In this document: positions 1 to 12,301 of the stretch, one piece after another
Layout: the number at the start of each line of letters is the position of its first letter
Numbering within the stretch: position 1 is the first letter of the stretch
The notes under the pieces: model-generated
Databases searched by the model: none
The model's input: the letters and a program-made list of their open reading frames with translations, nothing else
Told to the model about the DNA's origin: nothing
Assembly: GCA_905331475.1 (NCBI GenBank)
Contig: CAJNYU010002677.1
Span: 286,032 to 350,031, forward strand
DNA: 64,000 nucleotides
Source: Rotaria socialis
Taxonomy: Eukaryota > Rotifera > Eurotatoria > Philodinida > Philodinidae
Reading direction: 5' to 3'
Translations under genes and position numbers: made by a program

Positions 1-1286
1 TGCCTTTATTAAACAAAGTAATTAGCAAGAATCCTCTGTTTTTTCGTCTTCTATAGTAGAATAAATTATTTGTATAATGCGTAGGAAGAAATATAATTGT
101 TTTATTGAAACAATAATATTCATAATTATTTCAGCTGTTGCTTTTTCATTAACCAGATGCAGTGTTCTATATTTGGATTTTGTTTTGTCTACATAAATCT
201 GGGGCAACGATGAAATACAGAAGCACTTGACCGCTGAGATTTGATCATGAGTTCATTTATATAAATATACGTAAATAAACAGATTCCATAATCATTATTA
301 GTACGTGAATACAAAGCAGAGCTGTTCTAAATCTAATTTTTATCATTGGTCACAATGTTTATAATGAAATCACTTTTCTATATTCGTTTCAAAAATATGT
401 AGGTATACTTATATCTTAGGAACAAAAAAAAAATCTTCAGTAAGAATGATTATCGTTAGAGCTAGCGTCTGACTGTTAACTTTGCGCTCTCGTTATGTAA
501 GTGTAGGGTACAATTTTGTTTCTTTACTTGTACGCCAAGTGCTTTGCTTGTGTATACATAGAAAAAAAAATAAATGAGACATAAAGTGGTGTCATCTCCA
601 AGGCGTTTCAGGCCAATGCATTCACTAGGATAGCTCTAGCTGCGCATATATACCACTTGAGAGAAGAAAAACTCTATAATTAGTGATGGCAACCATATGA
701 TCGGATGAATGAACACAATTAATTGATTGATTGATTGATTGCTTACATACTTTGTACTATTTTTTGACACCGAGAAAAATATGCTGTTGCGTTCATAATC
801 ATAAATTATGTTTCCTTTCAAAATCATTTCTCAATAGACGATATGTATCTGAACATATTCATTTCATTGTGTCTTTTCTCTACAATACAAAAGTAAATTC
901 CAAAGATCAACTGATCTATCGTATCAGTAATTTCATCAGGAAAACAATAACTTGTTGCTTTCCTTCGATCTTTAACATTTTATTTTCATCGATTAATTAT
1001 TATATAAACTTATTAGTTTGATATAGAACTATTCTTTATTGTATTCGTGTCGGTCGTTCAACTCGGATGATCCATAGGGTATTCGAGCATTTGTTCTCAC
1101 ATTATCACACGCATGTTTCTCTCGGGTCTCGTTAATGGGGCTAAGGAAACACTTTTTATTCTCACGAAGAATACGGAAAAGAAAAAAAAACAAGTAATGA
1201 TGAACTGATAATACAGCTCTCTGTTATGTTAAACATCACTCTTTTGCGATGTTGGATTTAACACTAAGTTGTCTGACACGAAAACG
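1..1286. other. Intergenic, no gene seen
   Basis: Stretch upstream of the K+ channel gene. Only short AT-rich ORFs without family resemblance are present. A small GATT repeat lies near 719-740. The 5' UTR and promoter of the channel gene are probably in the last few hundred bases, but no core element can be named. Confidence 0.5.
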
Positions 1287-4200
1287 ATGGAAACAACAGC
1301 ATATTTGCATCGTGTAGATTCATCATCATCGGCTCGCGTGGTTATTGTTCGACATAGTAATGTCAAAGAGAGACCGATAACTTCAATAAATTCTGAAAAC
1401 AATCTTCAGCAACCATTGACTATTGTTAGACCGATTTTAACGGTAAAAAAAACTCAAAAATCTCCGTTCAAGTAGGTTCGAAAGGCGTAGAAAAAGAAAA
1501 TGTTTCTGTTTGCTTTCTATGAGAAGATATTCAAAGAAAGACTTCGACGTTTTAACATGATGCCGTTAATTACAAACAAACCTAGAGTACAACTTTCACT
1601 GTATGGCATCTAGTCAATTCTTTGAAAAAAACCAATGAGATAACGAGAAATTATTGGATCGATATGCAAATATATATATATATATATGAGGATAAATATG
1701 TCAATCTTGGCATTATTACTTTTATCGAACAAATAAGAATCGATAGAGTGCATCGATTTTATTAATTTTTTGTTTTGTTTTCTATGTAAGTATTTTTTTT
1801 TTGATTCAATGGGCATAGCAATCCCAAGACCAGATGATAATGATAATTTCCGGTAGAATAACGGTTAACAATAGGTTGATGCCTCACTTGATAATACATT
1901 TCTTTTGCTGCGATTTTGTTGTTACCCCCCATGCATATGCTTGGTGACGATAATCCTAAGCCATGGACGTGTACCATTGAATACTGATCAAATAAGTAAT
2001 CAAAGCATTACTGGCGTCTACTTCTATCGCTTTTCCCCGCCGCATTTGATGATGCTTTCTATGTTATATTGTTGATTAGAATACAAAACACTGATCTGGT
2101 TCGTTTTTTCTTCACCCGTCCTATATCTATGTACTTATATGTTCTATGGCCGATTGATTGTATCCATCTACATATTGATCTCATTGTTCTTGAGGCTAAG
2201 AAGAAGAAAAAGATCGAAACCCTGATTTTATCATATTAAAATATCGAGAAAAGAAAAAAAAGATGAATTCTCGAAAGATTTTTGTTATTTATCGACCGAC
2301 AGTGCTTTCATCGACTAAGTCCAAGTATGCATATTTATTCATTTATCTTATAACATTCTTCTTTTCAAATATCTAATTTAAGATATTAATTGCTACTTCT
2401 TTTTTCTTGTCTATTTTTCGCTTAGCATGCGCCGTCGAAAAGCTAAAGATCCATCTTTAATCGAGGATCAGCGAATATGTACAAAAGAAAACTGTTTAAG
2501 TTGTTGCAAAAAATTTACGGCATTCATGTTTTCACGTGTCGGTCTATTTTTTGTTATGATCGGTTATGTTGCGTTAGGCGGTTGGCTATTTCAAGGTCTT
2601 GAAGCTCGCAATGAACAAGATATGCGTCGTTCGATGAGTGAAAAACTTAATTCAACACTTTATAAACTATGGGATGAAATCTTACGCGTAAATTCATATC
2701 CGTATCACGATAAAAGAGGAAATTTTACATTGTACGCAACAGAAGAACTTGAAAAATTTGAAGCAACCGTTATTCAACAAGTGCAGCAAGGTTTTGACGG
2801 ACGAACACGACCTGGTGCAGACCCCGATTGGAATTATTTTGGAGCTATTCTTTATGCTGTTACACTTGTATCAACAATAGGTAGAATTTTGAATTTATCT
2901 GACAATAAAAATTGTTTCTATTTTGTAAACAAAAAGGTTACGGCCATATAACAACAAAAACAGTAGCAGGGAAAATCGCTACTGTACTTTATAGTGCGTT
3001 CGGTGTACCATTAATGATGCTGTTCGTTGCAAATATTGGTTCAACAATGGCTAAATTATTTGCATTTGTATTTAGCCGTATAAAGATTATATTTTGTTGT
3101 CGATGGAGAAATAAAAATAAACGAGTCAGTTTAAAAAAGACTCCACAACAAGACGATAAAGAAACAACAATCAAAATCGATGAACAACAAATTACAAAAA
3201 AGTCGAATCTAAAACAAACAAAAGCCGATCAAGAACTATTAGAGAAAGGTAAAAGAAAATTCCCGTTTTTTTTCCCTTTATCTTGTTTATTTCAATCTAC
3301 TATATTTAGTTACCACTGATGGATCATTGAAACTTTATTTACCAGCACAAACAGATTCATCGTCAAATTTACCTTCTCAAACTAACGAAATTTCAACATC
3401 AGATACAAAACGATTACCAGCTGATATCCGTCTAAATATGCTAACCGGAGCTCCAACGACTATGAATAAATGTCGTTCATTAGCGTCATCAACAAATACA
3501 GTCGAGGAACGATCAAAAGATGCACTCGATCGTATTAATGAACTTATTCGAAAAAATTCCGTCCTAGATACTGATAATACAGACAACAATGAAGTTTGTA
3601 ATGATGACGATCGTTTACTAACATCAACTAATCAAGATCGACGACATCAATTGCATAATATTAGTTCAATAGAATTTTATATTAATGAAACAAATAAATT
3701 AACCAATAATTTAGAATCTTCGCTCGATGATGAATCTATTATAAAGCCGGAACCAGAAAAGTCAGATAATGCAAATATAAAACAAGTAAAATAATTTTCG
3801 TTCTTTAAAAATAATATTTAGTTACGGAAAAGATAAGTTTATGCGCAAGTATTCCAACAGACACTTCTTGAATGAGGGATTACCGAAATTTTCGTTCTGT
3901 TTTCAATTTTGAAATTAACAGATTGAAATATCAGCATTTGCTCTAGCTCTCAATGTTAAATAGTCTTCATAAAAACAATGAGTACGTTCTCGATGACTAC
4001 TACGCAAAAAAGGACTACAATTATTTTCATTCAGTAAGAAATCACAATGTCTCGAAATATATCCATCAGACAATGAAATAGAATATCCATAGGAGAAGAA
4101 AGATAGTATACAAACACATTTAGATCCATAGAAAGCATATTAATGAGCTAGGTTAGAATGTTATTTAGCAGACTGTTTGTCAAACAGTATTACCATCGCC

Positions 4201-5347
4201 GATGACGACACATTGCAGTACTCATCAACACATAGAGATGTTGAAACATCAATGCTTATTCTTTCAACGATCATAATCATTAGCGCCTGTTGAGTTAAGA
4301 TTTTGATTCAAATCGTATTCTTCATTGTCGAACGAAATCTAGAGGTCATACAATTAATAGACACGTTCATCAAAAAAGTCAACTATGACAGTTTTCCATT
4401 GATATACAATTTTAAGTGTTAAAGATAAAATCTTACAAAAACAAAAACAGAAATACATATATATATATATATCCGAAGATTTTGCTTTCTTTCAGTCGAC
4501 TATACCTGAAACTACAACAACAACAAGTCATGACAATACCGAGAATAGTCTCATTGCAAAAGAAATTCCAAAAACGAAAACTACAAAACAAAAATTAAAA
4601 CGTTCAAAATCTGAATCAACACACAATCGTAAATCAACTAGCAAAATAAGCAATGAAGCTGAAGAATCACCAACGATAAATAATAATGAAACGACTAAAT
4701 CGAGTCGTCGACGATTTTTTCTATGCAAAACTAAAAAGAATTCAACCGATGAAATCAATCAAAACGACTCGTTAGAACAAGTCTCAACTAAAATTATCAA
4801 TGATCCAAGTCGAAAATTAGCACGAAAATCACAAAGTTTCGATGAACGTTTAAGTTTTTTTCCTTCTCCACCTGACTATGAAGAATCAACTGCACAGGAA
4901 ATAATTCCATCGCCAGCAGTAACATGGAAACCTGACAATGAATTATATTCAGCAAAAGCAACATATGATTTTCCGAAAATGACTCATATGGAAGACGACG
5001 ACGAAGAATATTATGAAGATGAACAAATGACTGTACCTTTACTTGTTACTGTTTTTGTCATCCCGCTATATTTAACACTCGGCGCTATATTATTTAATAT
5101 TTGGGAACGTTGGGGTTTTCTTAATTCATTTTATTTTTGTTTTACAACTTTAACAACAATCGGCTTTGGAGATTTTGTACCTGGTTCATCAATAACTGTT
5201 TTAGCTGCAAAAGAAAAACTTATATGTGCTTCATTGTATATTTTACTTGGTCTTGTACTTATTGCAATGTGTTTTAATCTAATGAAAGAACAGTTAAGTC
5301 AAAAAGTTAAAAAAATCGCTGGCAAATGGGGGATTTTGGAAACTTAG
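1287..5347 (+). CDS. Two-pore-domain K+ channel (K2P, TWiK/TRESK-like)
   Basis: Potassium leak channel of the plasma membrane. Exons: 2427-2880 (probably from 2426), 2937-3248, 3310-3785 and 4496-5347, all joining in phase, plus a likely upstream exon 1287-1471 that joins by a gtaggt donor in phase 2 to an acceptor at 2425. With it the protein is about 759 residues; from the ATG at 2427 it is 697. Seen: M1 (GLFFVMIGYVALGGWLF), first pore TIGYGH split by an intron after TIG, M2 (GVPLMMLFVANIGSTMAK), M3 (LLVTVFVIPLYLTLGAILF), second pore TIGFGD, M4 (LYILLGLVLIAMCFNLMKE). Odd: the cytoplasmic M2-M3 loop is roughly 390 residues, hydrophilic and rich in Ser, Thr and Lys. A long M2-M3 loop is characteristic of TRESK (KCNK18), where it carries calcineurin and 14-3-3 sites; here RKSQSF and RLSFFP are Ser motifs that might be phosphorylated (inference). 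Family assignment is firm, subfamily and first exon are less so. Confidence 0.9.
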
Positions 5348-5583
5348 GAGTATTTTTTTTCTTCTTTCTTTCTGTCGTTCTTTTTGTTGTTGTTTTGTTT
5401 CTTGATAAATATATATTGGCGAACTTTTTTTTTCTGTCTTTGTATCCTTATATTGATTGAAGGATGAAAAGATTTAAACTAATACAATTTCAGAAATAAT
5501 AAATCCTGTTCTTTTTCGTTTTTAAATAAAATTTAAAACAAAAAAAAAAAGGAATAAAAATTCACTTCCGATGAAATACGAAC

Positions 5584-6418
5584 TTAATCAAGAATCCAAG
5601 GATAGTAAAAATTAACCCGAGCGTAAACATCAGAACAATTCTTTGCATGACCACAATCAAGTATTCCTGACATGATGCCCGCTTAGTGTCAATAGGTTTT
5701 TCTATTTGAATGAGCTGTTAATTGAACTAATGGGCCACCACTATCATCAAAACATATTGCTGTTGGAGGAAAATCAGCGCACATGATGGATGTTCTCGTA
5801 ATACATATTGTAATCTTACTTATTGTAAAGCGTATAAGTGACTGCCCTTTTTTTAATTCTTGCTGACCCCGATTTTCTGGTACAATACAAAGAAGACTAA
5901 CGTTGTCATCTAAAATAACAGCTGTATCCAAACGAATAACTGCAACATCATCATATGATTCATGAACATGCATAGATACGTTGAGCCATATGTGCTGTGC
6001 TTGGTGGCCATGTACTGATATTGAAAACTTGAAGACCAGAAATAACACCAACATACCGAGATGGTGAACCTAAAATACAATGTGCACCAGTAAGAGCGTG
6101 TTGCGGAGTAATAAGACTAACACTCCAATAGAAAGAGGGTTGACCATTCAAATGGAAAACAACTAGAAGTAACTATCATGGTCATGAATTAGGAATTGCT
6201 TCTTCACCATTAACAATTCTTGGTGTAATTTGTGAACTTATGGCTTGACAACCACAATCGCATGGTTCGGCATGATTAAAATTTGATGCATCATCATCAC
6301 ACTTCGATTTTCCAATTGTTAAAAGCAATGCGATACTAATCGACAGAATAATAGATAATTTCAATGTAAATGTATTAGTAATTGTTGGCGGATTGTATGT
6401 ATTTGATCGTACAGCCAT
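5584..6418 (-). pseudogene. Decayed trypsin-like (S1) serine protease
   Basis: Read on the minus strand, the start (6418) gives a hydrophobic signal or anchor segment, a Cys-rich linker and the activation site PRIVNGEEAIPNS. The catalytic landmarks follow: His in LTGAHC, Asp in DDVAVIRLD, Ser in DSGGPLV, and a C-terminal end CSDVYARVNFYYPWI. They lie in different frames. A stop sits at 6182-6184 where the family has the WPW segment. A frame change near 5970 separates the His part from the Asp part, with a TATGCATG stretch that looks like a 4-bp insertion. Another stop at 5689-5691 separates the Ser part from the C-terminus (about 5584-5670). The Cys before the His loop is also replaced (YWSVSL instead of a CGGS-type motif), and the segment between the Asp and Ser regions is short. 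No set of GT-AG introns repairs all of this, so I call it a pseudogene. An unusual multi-exon gene is the less likely alternative. Confidence 0.72.
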
Positions 6419-7429
6419 TATATGTGAAACGAAACAAGGAGTGAAGGTTTCATTGTACGAAAGATTTACATCGCATAATCAAAATTACTTTTTGTTAAAT
6501 ATCATAAACTTAGCGATGAGCTTTCTTTTTAATTCATGATGTGTATATTGATGAGTCATCAAGTATACACTTAAGGAATTATATTATTTTTACGAACAAG
6601 ATAGATTGGAAAAGTTTAGATTATTGCTCAAAACTGATTTAAGCAATTATTATGTTAGTTGAGTTAAATTATTCTAAACAAGGAATATATAATACAATAG
6701 CAGAGTGTATGTGATTACAAAACAAGCGAATAATCGTAGGTACACTCGAAAAAATAGTAACCAAGAATATCGGTATCCTGGTGATGCTTAACGTATTTAA
6801 CGGCCGTGAAAAATTAGATTAGATTTATTGTATCGACGGATCATGATATTTTCTGTAGCTTTAATAAAATCATTTATCGATCCTGTTTGGAATACAAAAT
6901 CTTATTTGTGTAGGAAATCTCTAGAGTATTGAATTTTTTACACAATGTTTATCTTAAGATCAATAAATCAGATTATTAGACTAGTTAATAATTTGTTTAG
7001 ATCTAAAGGGAGATTTCGATCAATGGAAATAATACTTTAGTAAAGCTACTGTTTAGAATTTGCAATCGTTATGTTAGTGATATCATGATAAAAAATATTA
7101 GAGTTAAATGAATTTTTTGTATCATTTTTTTTTTCGAACTATCAAAATAATTAATATTCCGATGTGCTATAGATTATAGTAGCTATTCTATATTGAACTG
7201 ATTCAAAAGACGCTTATAGAAAGCGATTTTGTTTCTATAAAAATAAACATTGAGTAACGCCATCTATAATGATTTGGTGGGCGATATGTCACTCGGCAAA
7301 GATTGGTGAACTCACAGTTCGTATTGCGAAATAAACAATTCAATTCAGTTCAAAGAAAGACAAAAGATTTGAACGGTTGGGTATTGTTGGTTGAGTTTAT
7401 CTTTCCTTTATTCATTATCATATCACAAC
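6419..7429. promoter_or_regulatory. Divergent intergenic region between protease remnant and NOP58
   Basis: About 1 kb of AT-rich sequence between two divergently oriented genes. It should contain the NOP58 promoter near its right end. No gene, repeat or recognisable core promoter motif is visible. Confidence 0.35.
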
Positions 7430-10400
7430 ATGCTCGTTTTATTTGAGACATCTGCTGGCTATGCAGTATTTAAAGTTTGTGTTTGTCTTGTTTATTGACA
7501 GTTTTCATTTCTTGTTAAAATTTCAGTTACTTGATGAAAAAAAATTACAAGAAACGAAAAATTTATATGCGGATTTTGAATCACCTGAAAAAGCTGCTAC
7601 TGTGTATGATACGTTTGTTCGTATTATTGTAACTGATGGATAACTTTCGATTTTAGTTTAAAATTAGTTCATTTTGAAAAATTTGAAGATACAACACAAG
7701 CTCTTGCTGCAGCAACTGCAACTGTCGAAGGAAAAATTTCCAAACCATTAAAAAAATTACTTAAACGTCTCGTCGATCCAGATGTTCAAGAAAAATTACT
7801 TGTTGCTGATTCAACCCTTGGCAAAGCCATCAAAGTTTGTTTAAATTCTTGTCTTTTTCTTCCGGACTTTCTTCAATATAGTTTTATACTTTAGGAGAAG
7901 TTCAGTTTTGATTGTATAGCTAATAGTTCTGTACAAGATCTTATGCGTGTCATTCGTTCACAAGCCGACAGTCTTTTACAAATCGATGAAAAAGAATTAG
8001 CAGCCATGCGTATTGGCCTCGCACACAGGTACGAAAAAAATATTGGTTTGTTTTGATTGAATTTTTAAGTTCGAGTCAATACCAATTAATGGATTAGCGA
8101 TTGTGAAAACTTCTAAATCGATTATTCATTTAAGATAAACCGGATAGAGATTGTCGGGATTTGGTTTTCTATGTAAAACCTCTACGAAATTCGGTACCAC
8201 TATTAAAGAAGATCCCATGTAAATGTTAGCTGTCATCGAACGATATTTTGAAATAGTATCTATTTTCTATATAATTGTAGTAGTCTAGCTTTTAATTGTA
8301 CTTCATTCATTAGATTCGATTTTGATGACGACAAATCTACTGGTAAAACCTTTTGAACCTGAAAATTTTAGTGAAAATAGATAGGACTTGCTTGAAATAG
8401 GATTTTGAATAAAGAAAATTCTTTCTTAATGTGTACATCGATGAAATGATTTATTTTTATTTATAGTTTATCTCGATATAAATTGAAATTTTCTCCCGAT
8501 AAAGTTGATACCATGATCGTTCAAGCTATCTGTATGTATTGTTTTTGTTGTCTTCGCTATGAACCAAATTTTATTTTATTGATAGCGCTATTGGACGATC
8601 TTGATAAAGAAACAAATAATTACATAATGCGTTGTAAAGAATGGTATGGTTGGCATTTTCCTGAATTAGCTAAAATCGTACAAGATAATATTGCTTTTTG
8701 CAAGATCGTACAAAAAATTGGTTTGTTAAAATTATTTCAAAGAGTTTTTGTTTTTGGCAGATTCGCTCTTTATAGGTTATCGAACAAATGCAGCTGAATC
8801 TGATTTATCCGATATATTACCTAGTGATGTTGAAACTCAAGTAAAAGAAGCTGCTGAAATATCTATGGGCACAGAAATATCAGAAGAAGATATAACTAAT
8901 ATTCGTCACTTATGTGCTCAAGTAAGCCTAGTTGAATTTAGTAAATGATATAAATTTTGTGTTCGATTCCGTCCTCGAGAATTGACAAGGCCATTAATCT
9001 ATGATGACGTTAGTTACCGCCCCAGTCTGAATATCACGAATGTAGATTGGTCTCCATACTGAGATTATTGGCCAGATTAAATTTTTGTTGGAAATAAACA
9101 GATCCTCTTGATTTATTTCTATATCTACATTTTAATAGGTTATTGAAATATCGGATTATCGAGCACAATTATTTGAGTATTTGAAAAATCGAATGATGGC
9201 TGTGGCACCAAATTTGACAGTATTAGTCGGTGAACTCGTCGGTGCTCGGCTTATTGCACATGCAGGTAAATATTTTATGATAATAAATTATTTGTATAAA
9301 TGTTTGAAAAATTTTCAAATTAGCTTTTTGAATACGAAAGCTAAAGTAGGAAAGGATTGATATTGAGTTTCAGTAGTTTATAGATTTAGCATGATTTTAA
9401 CTACGAATAGAGTCAAGGGGAAAACGCGGATTTGGGATTTCCAAAATCTAAAACGTGAATGATGGAATTTTCATCTGAATTTCTCCATGTGTAAGTTTCA
9501 TGATCCTTAGAATATTCTAATATTTTCAATTCAAACGGATGCTTTCTTCTCAAGATAATGAATGCGCAAGAAATGCTCATTTCACGGCGCGGTCAGAGAA
9601 TCCAGTTTTTTTGAAAATTCAATATTTTAAGAAGGAACCATTTGTTCGAATTGAAATTTTTAGGATCTTCTATGAACCATGAAACCTATATATGGGAAGA
9701 ATTTCAGGTCGAAACTACGCCATTCACAGGGAGAGGAAATGCTTTTCAATTTTGAGATTTTCAAAATCCCAAAAATCCGTTTTTCCCCGTTGAATAGAGT
9801 ACTCATTATAATGTGTTGGGTGCAAACTTAAGTACCGTATTCTTGCCTGCTAGTATGTTGACCAAGAGTACGGCTAGTTCGTGTGTATGAAGCACATCAA
9901 ACCGGCCTTCTTTTCTGAGCTGTAACTAGTATTGATTGTAGATTAGAGTATTCGATGCAAGCATTTTATTGTCATCTAATATGAAGAGCAGTGAACCATC
10001 TAATTGTGACTTGACGTTCAAGTACATTAAGATCTTTGAGCAAAAGTGTAACACGGAAGTAGTCGTAGTGATTTGTCTGATGAATATCCTTAGCGAACTA
10101 AGTCTACCTGCTGCAACAGTCTTTCCTGTTGGCTTAATTGTGTAAAGATCCTCAATCCTATGTCATTTATATTGTTAATATACACCATCAGTTTGGTATT
10201 AGGATACCACTCATTATATCCATAACTCATTAGTGAGACAATCGAAAACTCAATGCAACAATTTCTTTTATTCTAATTAATCTAGGATCATTATTGAATC
10301 TTGCTAAACATCCATCATCAACCGTACAAATCTTAGGCGCTGAAAAGGCTCTATTTCGTGCAATGAAAACTAAACATGACACACCGAAATATGGTTTAAT

Positions 10401-10904
10401 TTATCATGCGTCATTAGTTGGTCAAACATCAGCTAAACTTAAAGGTAAAGTTAGTCGTATGCTAGCTGCTAAAGCTGCATTAGCCATAAGAGTTGATGCA
10501 CTCGGTGAAGATACGCAAGCAACACTTGGTCTAGAGCAACGTGCAGATCTTGAACGAAAATTTGCTATACTTGAACAGAATGCGGTAAAACTTTCGATTT
10601 TGAAATTTTTATTTTTATTAGTTCTATTTTTATTTCAGACAAAACGTATATCCGGTACGGGCAAAATGCAAGCCAAATTTGAAAAATATCAGAAAAATAC
10701 GTATGTATTTTATTTTTTTATGCCGCCTATGGATTGATTATTTCATATTAAAATTTCTTTTTCTTTTAAAATAGTGAACAAGGCCAATTCAATCAAGATC
10801 AAGCATCCACATTACCTCATAAACGCCATTCTGATTTTGGTGGTCGTGGTGGTGCAAATAAACGATTCAAGAGTGGCAACATGAATAAATCATTCGTGGT
10901 TTAA
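7430..10904 (+). CDS. NOP58: Nucleolar protein NOP58 (box C/D snoRNP core)
   Basis: Core protein of box C/D snoRNPs, which direct rRNA 2'-O-methylation and pre-rRNA processing in the nucleolus. Eleven exons in phase: 7430-7474, 7527-7603, 7657-7834, 7895-8028, 8467-8531, 8586-8720, 8776-8921, 9139-9265, 10286-10584, 10639-10700, 10775-10904; 465 residues. It begins [15 protein letters not shown], almost identical to animal NOP58. The NOP5 N-terminal region, the coiled-coil/NOSIC region ([16 protein letters not shown]) and the Nop domain ([44 protein letters not shown]) follow in order. The C-terminus is shorter than in vertebrates and yeast: the usual Lys/Asp/Glu-rich tail is missing and the protein ends with a GGRGG stretch and a few basic residues. 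Introns are 50-60 bp except intron 4 (438 bp), intron 7 (217 bp, snoRNA) and intron 8 (1,020 bp, transposon). Identification is secure. Confidence 0.97.
8989..9073 (+). ncRNA. Intronic box C/D snoRNA in NOP58 intron 7
   Basis: C box ATGATGA at 9001-9007, D' box CTGA at 9027-9030, D box CTGA at 9059-9062. The flanks GGCCATTAATC (8989-8999) and GATTATTGGCC (9063-9073) form an 11-bp terminal stem with one mismatch. The D box lies about 76 nt upstream of the 3' splice site (9138), close to the spacing known for intron-processed C/D snoRNAs. The 12 nt before D' (9015-9026) are the exact complement of ACTGGGGCGGTA, which I recall as the universally conserved P-loop region of large-subunit rRNA. By the D'+5 rule the methylated base would be the second G of CUGGGG, equivalent to Gm2251 of E. 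coli 23S. NOP58 genes of vertebrates also host C/D snoRNAs. The C' box is degenerate, and the D-box guide target was not identified. Confidence 0.85.
9414..9791. mobile_element. Foldback MITE, Mutator-like, in NOP58 intron 8
   Basis: A 378-bp imperfect palindrome. The left end (9414 onward, AAGGGGAAAACGCGGATTTGGG-like) is the reverse complement of the right end (CCCAAAAATCCGTTTTTCCCC, to about 9789). Inner segments also pair: TTTCATGATCC with TTCAATTCAAA on the left against TTGAAATTTTTAGGATC with CCATGAAAC on the right. It is flanked by a perfect 9-bp direct repeat GAATAGAGT at 9405-9413 and 9792-9800. A 9-bp target duplication with long terminal inverted repeats is typical of Mutator-like (MULE) elements. 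No ORF lies inside, so it is non-autonomous. It lies entirely within an intron of 1,020 bp. Confidence 0.82.
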
Positions 10905-12260
10905 AAAATGACATATAAAATAAAAATTCAGCTGTCATTTACATATTCTTGGTTGTTATCATTTTTTTTTCTCTTTTCTTTCATTTTGGCAATGGATGCC
11001 CGTAATTGTTATGTGTTTTTTTTTGTAATGAAAAATAAAAAAAGGAAACAAACGGAATTAATAATAAAACTAAAAATTTTCGTCTTGTTTTTTCCTTCTT
11101 CTTTCTCTATATCCTGACTTCTCACTTGAAATACTTCTTCAATAGAATTTCAAGTAGTAAACGTCAGGTAAATTACATTATCTCATATTTCTCATATGAA
11201 TAATCTTGTTTCGATTTTTGTATATCAATAAGGTTAAAACGAGAAATGAGTACAAATTTCAGCTGCTTTTTTTGGCTTTCTTTTATATCATAAAAAAAAA
11301 ACGCAAATGACTATAATTTGCTTATAGTGCTCTGCGTCAATGGACAAACTCATACATGACATCCGTTGTGCTCTCGACATAATTATAGTGTGCACATATA
11401 TACAGGAAGATGAAACGGGAAAAAAGTTTCTCTTTGGGCATAGAATGATGTGAACATGGTATAGAGATTGAGTTCTATTACAAGATTTTGCATGATGAAA
11501 TAATCGCAACTGTATACAAAAGAGTATGTGAATGAAGTCTATTCAAAATCAAAACATGCAAAGATAAATGAACAAAAAACAATGGTATATGCTCAATCAA
11601 CTGTTCAGACTACTAGATAGATTTAATTTTTCAAAAATAAATGCTTGCAATTTGTAATCTCTATGAAAGAAAAAATCAACTAAATCAATTTTATTACACA
11701 ACCAATCAAAGAAAAAACGACCGTGTACTCTGAAAGGAGCGATACTACACTGATACGCAAAACTGCTGTTGTATTTTATTTTATTTGAAGTATTCCTACG
11801 CCTCTTTTTACTGTTCTGTAAAAGAAAAATGTATCGGTAGGAAGTGCAAGCATAGCTCTAATTGTCACTCCTGTTCTAAATCTCCTTCCATTGGTACAAA
11901 ATATTTTTCTTTACCTACAAATCATTCAATGCTGCATAGCAATCTTTCGGGGGGGTGAAACGAATGATTCTTTTCTCACGTTGATTATTTCCTAGTATCG
12001 ATTATGAATATCCTTCGATAAAATTTAAGAACAAAAGATCAAAATCACCTGCATAAATTATTTGAACCATACTTCTCCGTTCTTGATCTTCTCAAGGCTA
12101 CAATTTCAACAGAGAGTAAGATCAGGGCAGTTTATTTTTCTTGCTAACCAATAAGAAATTCTCTTCCGCAAACACCAATAAAAAAGAATTTTTTTCTTTC
12201 TCTCTCTTTTTCGTCTTCACCAATTGGATAGGAAAGCACATAGACAAAAGAAAATTTTTT

Positions 12261-12301
<41 letters not shown>

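Noticed and set aside
8318-8375. TTGATGA followed by CTGA in NOP58 intron 4, resembling a second C/D snoRNA
   Set aside because: Only about 45 nt between the boxes, non-consensus first base of the C box and a very weak A/T stem.
8961-8970. GTTCGATTCC, a tRNA B-box look-alike next to the snoRNA
   Set aside because: No A box at the right distance upstream (that stretch is NOP58 exon 7) and no T-arm or acceptor stem pairing.
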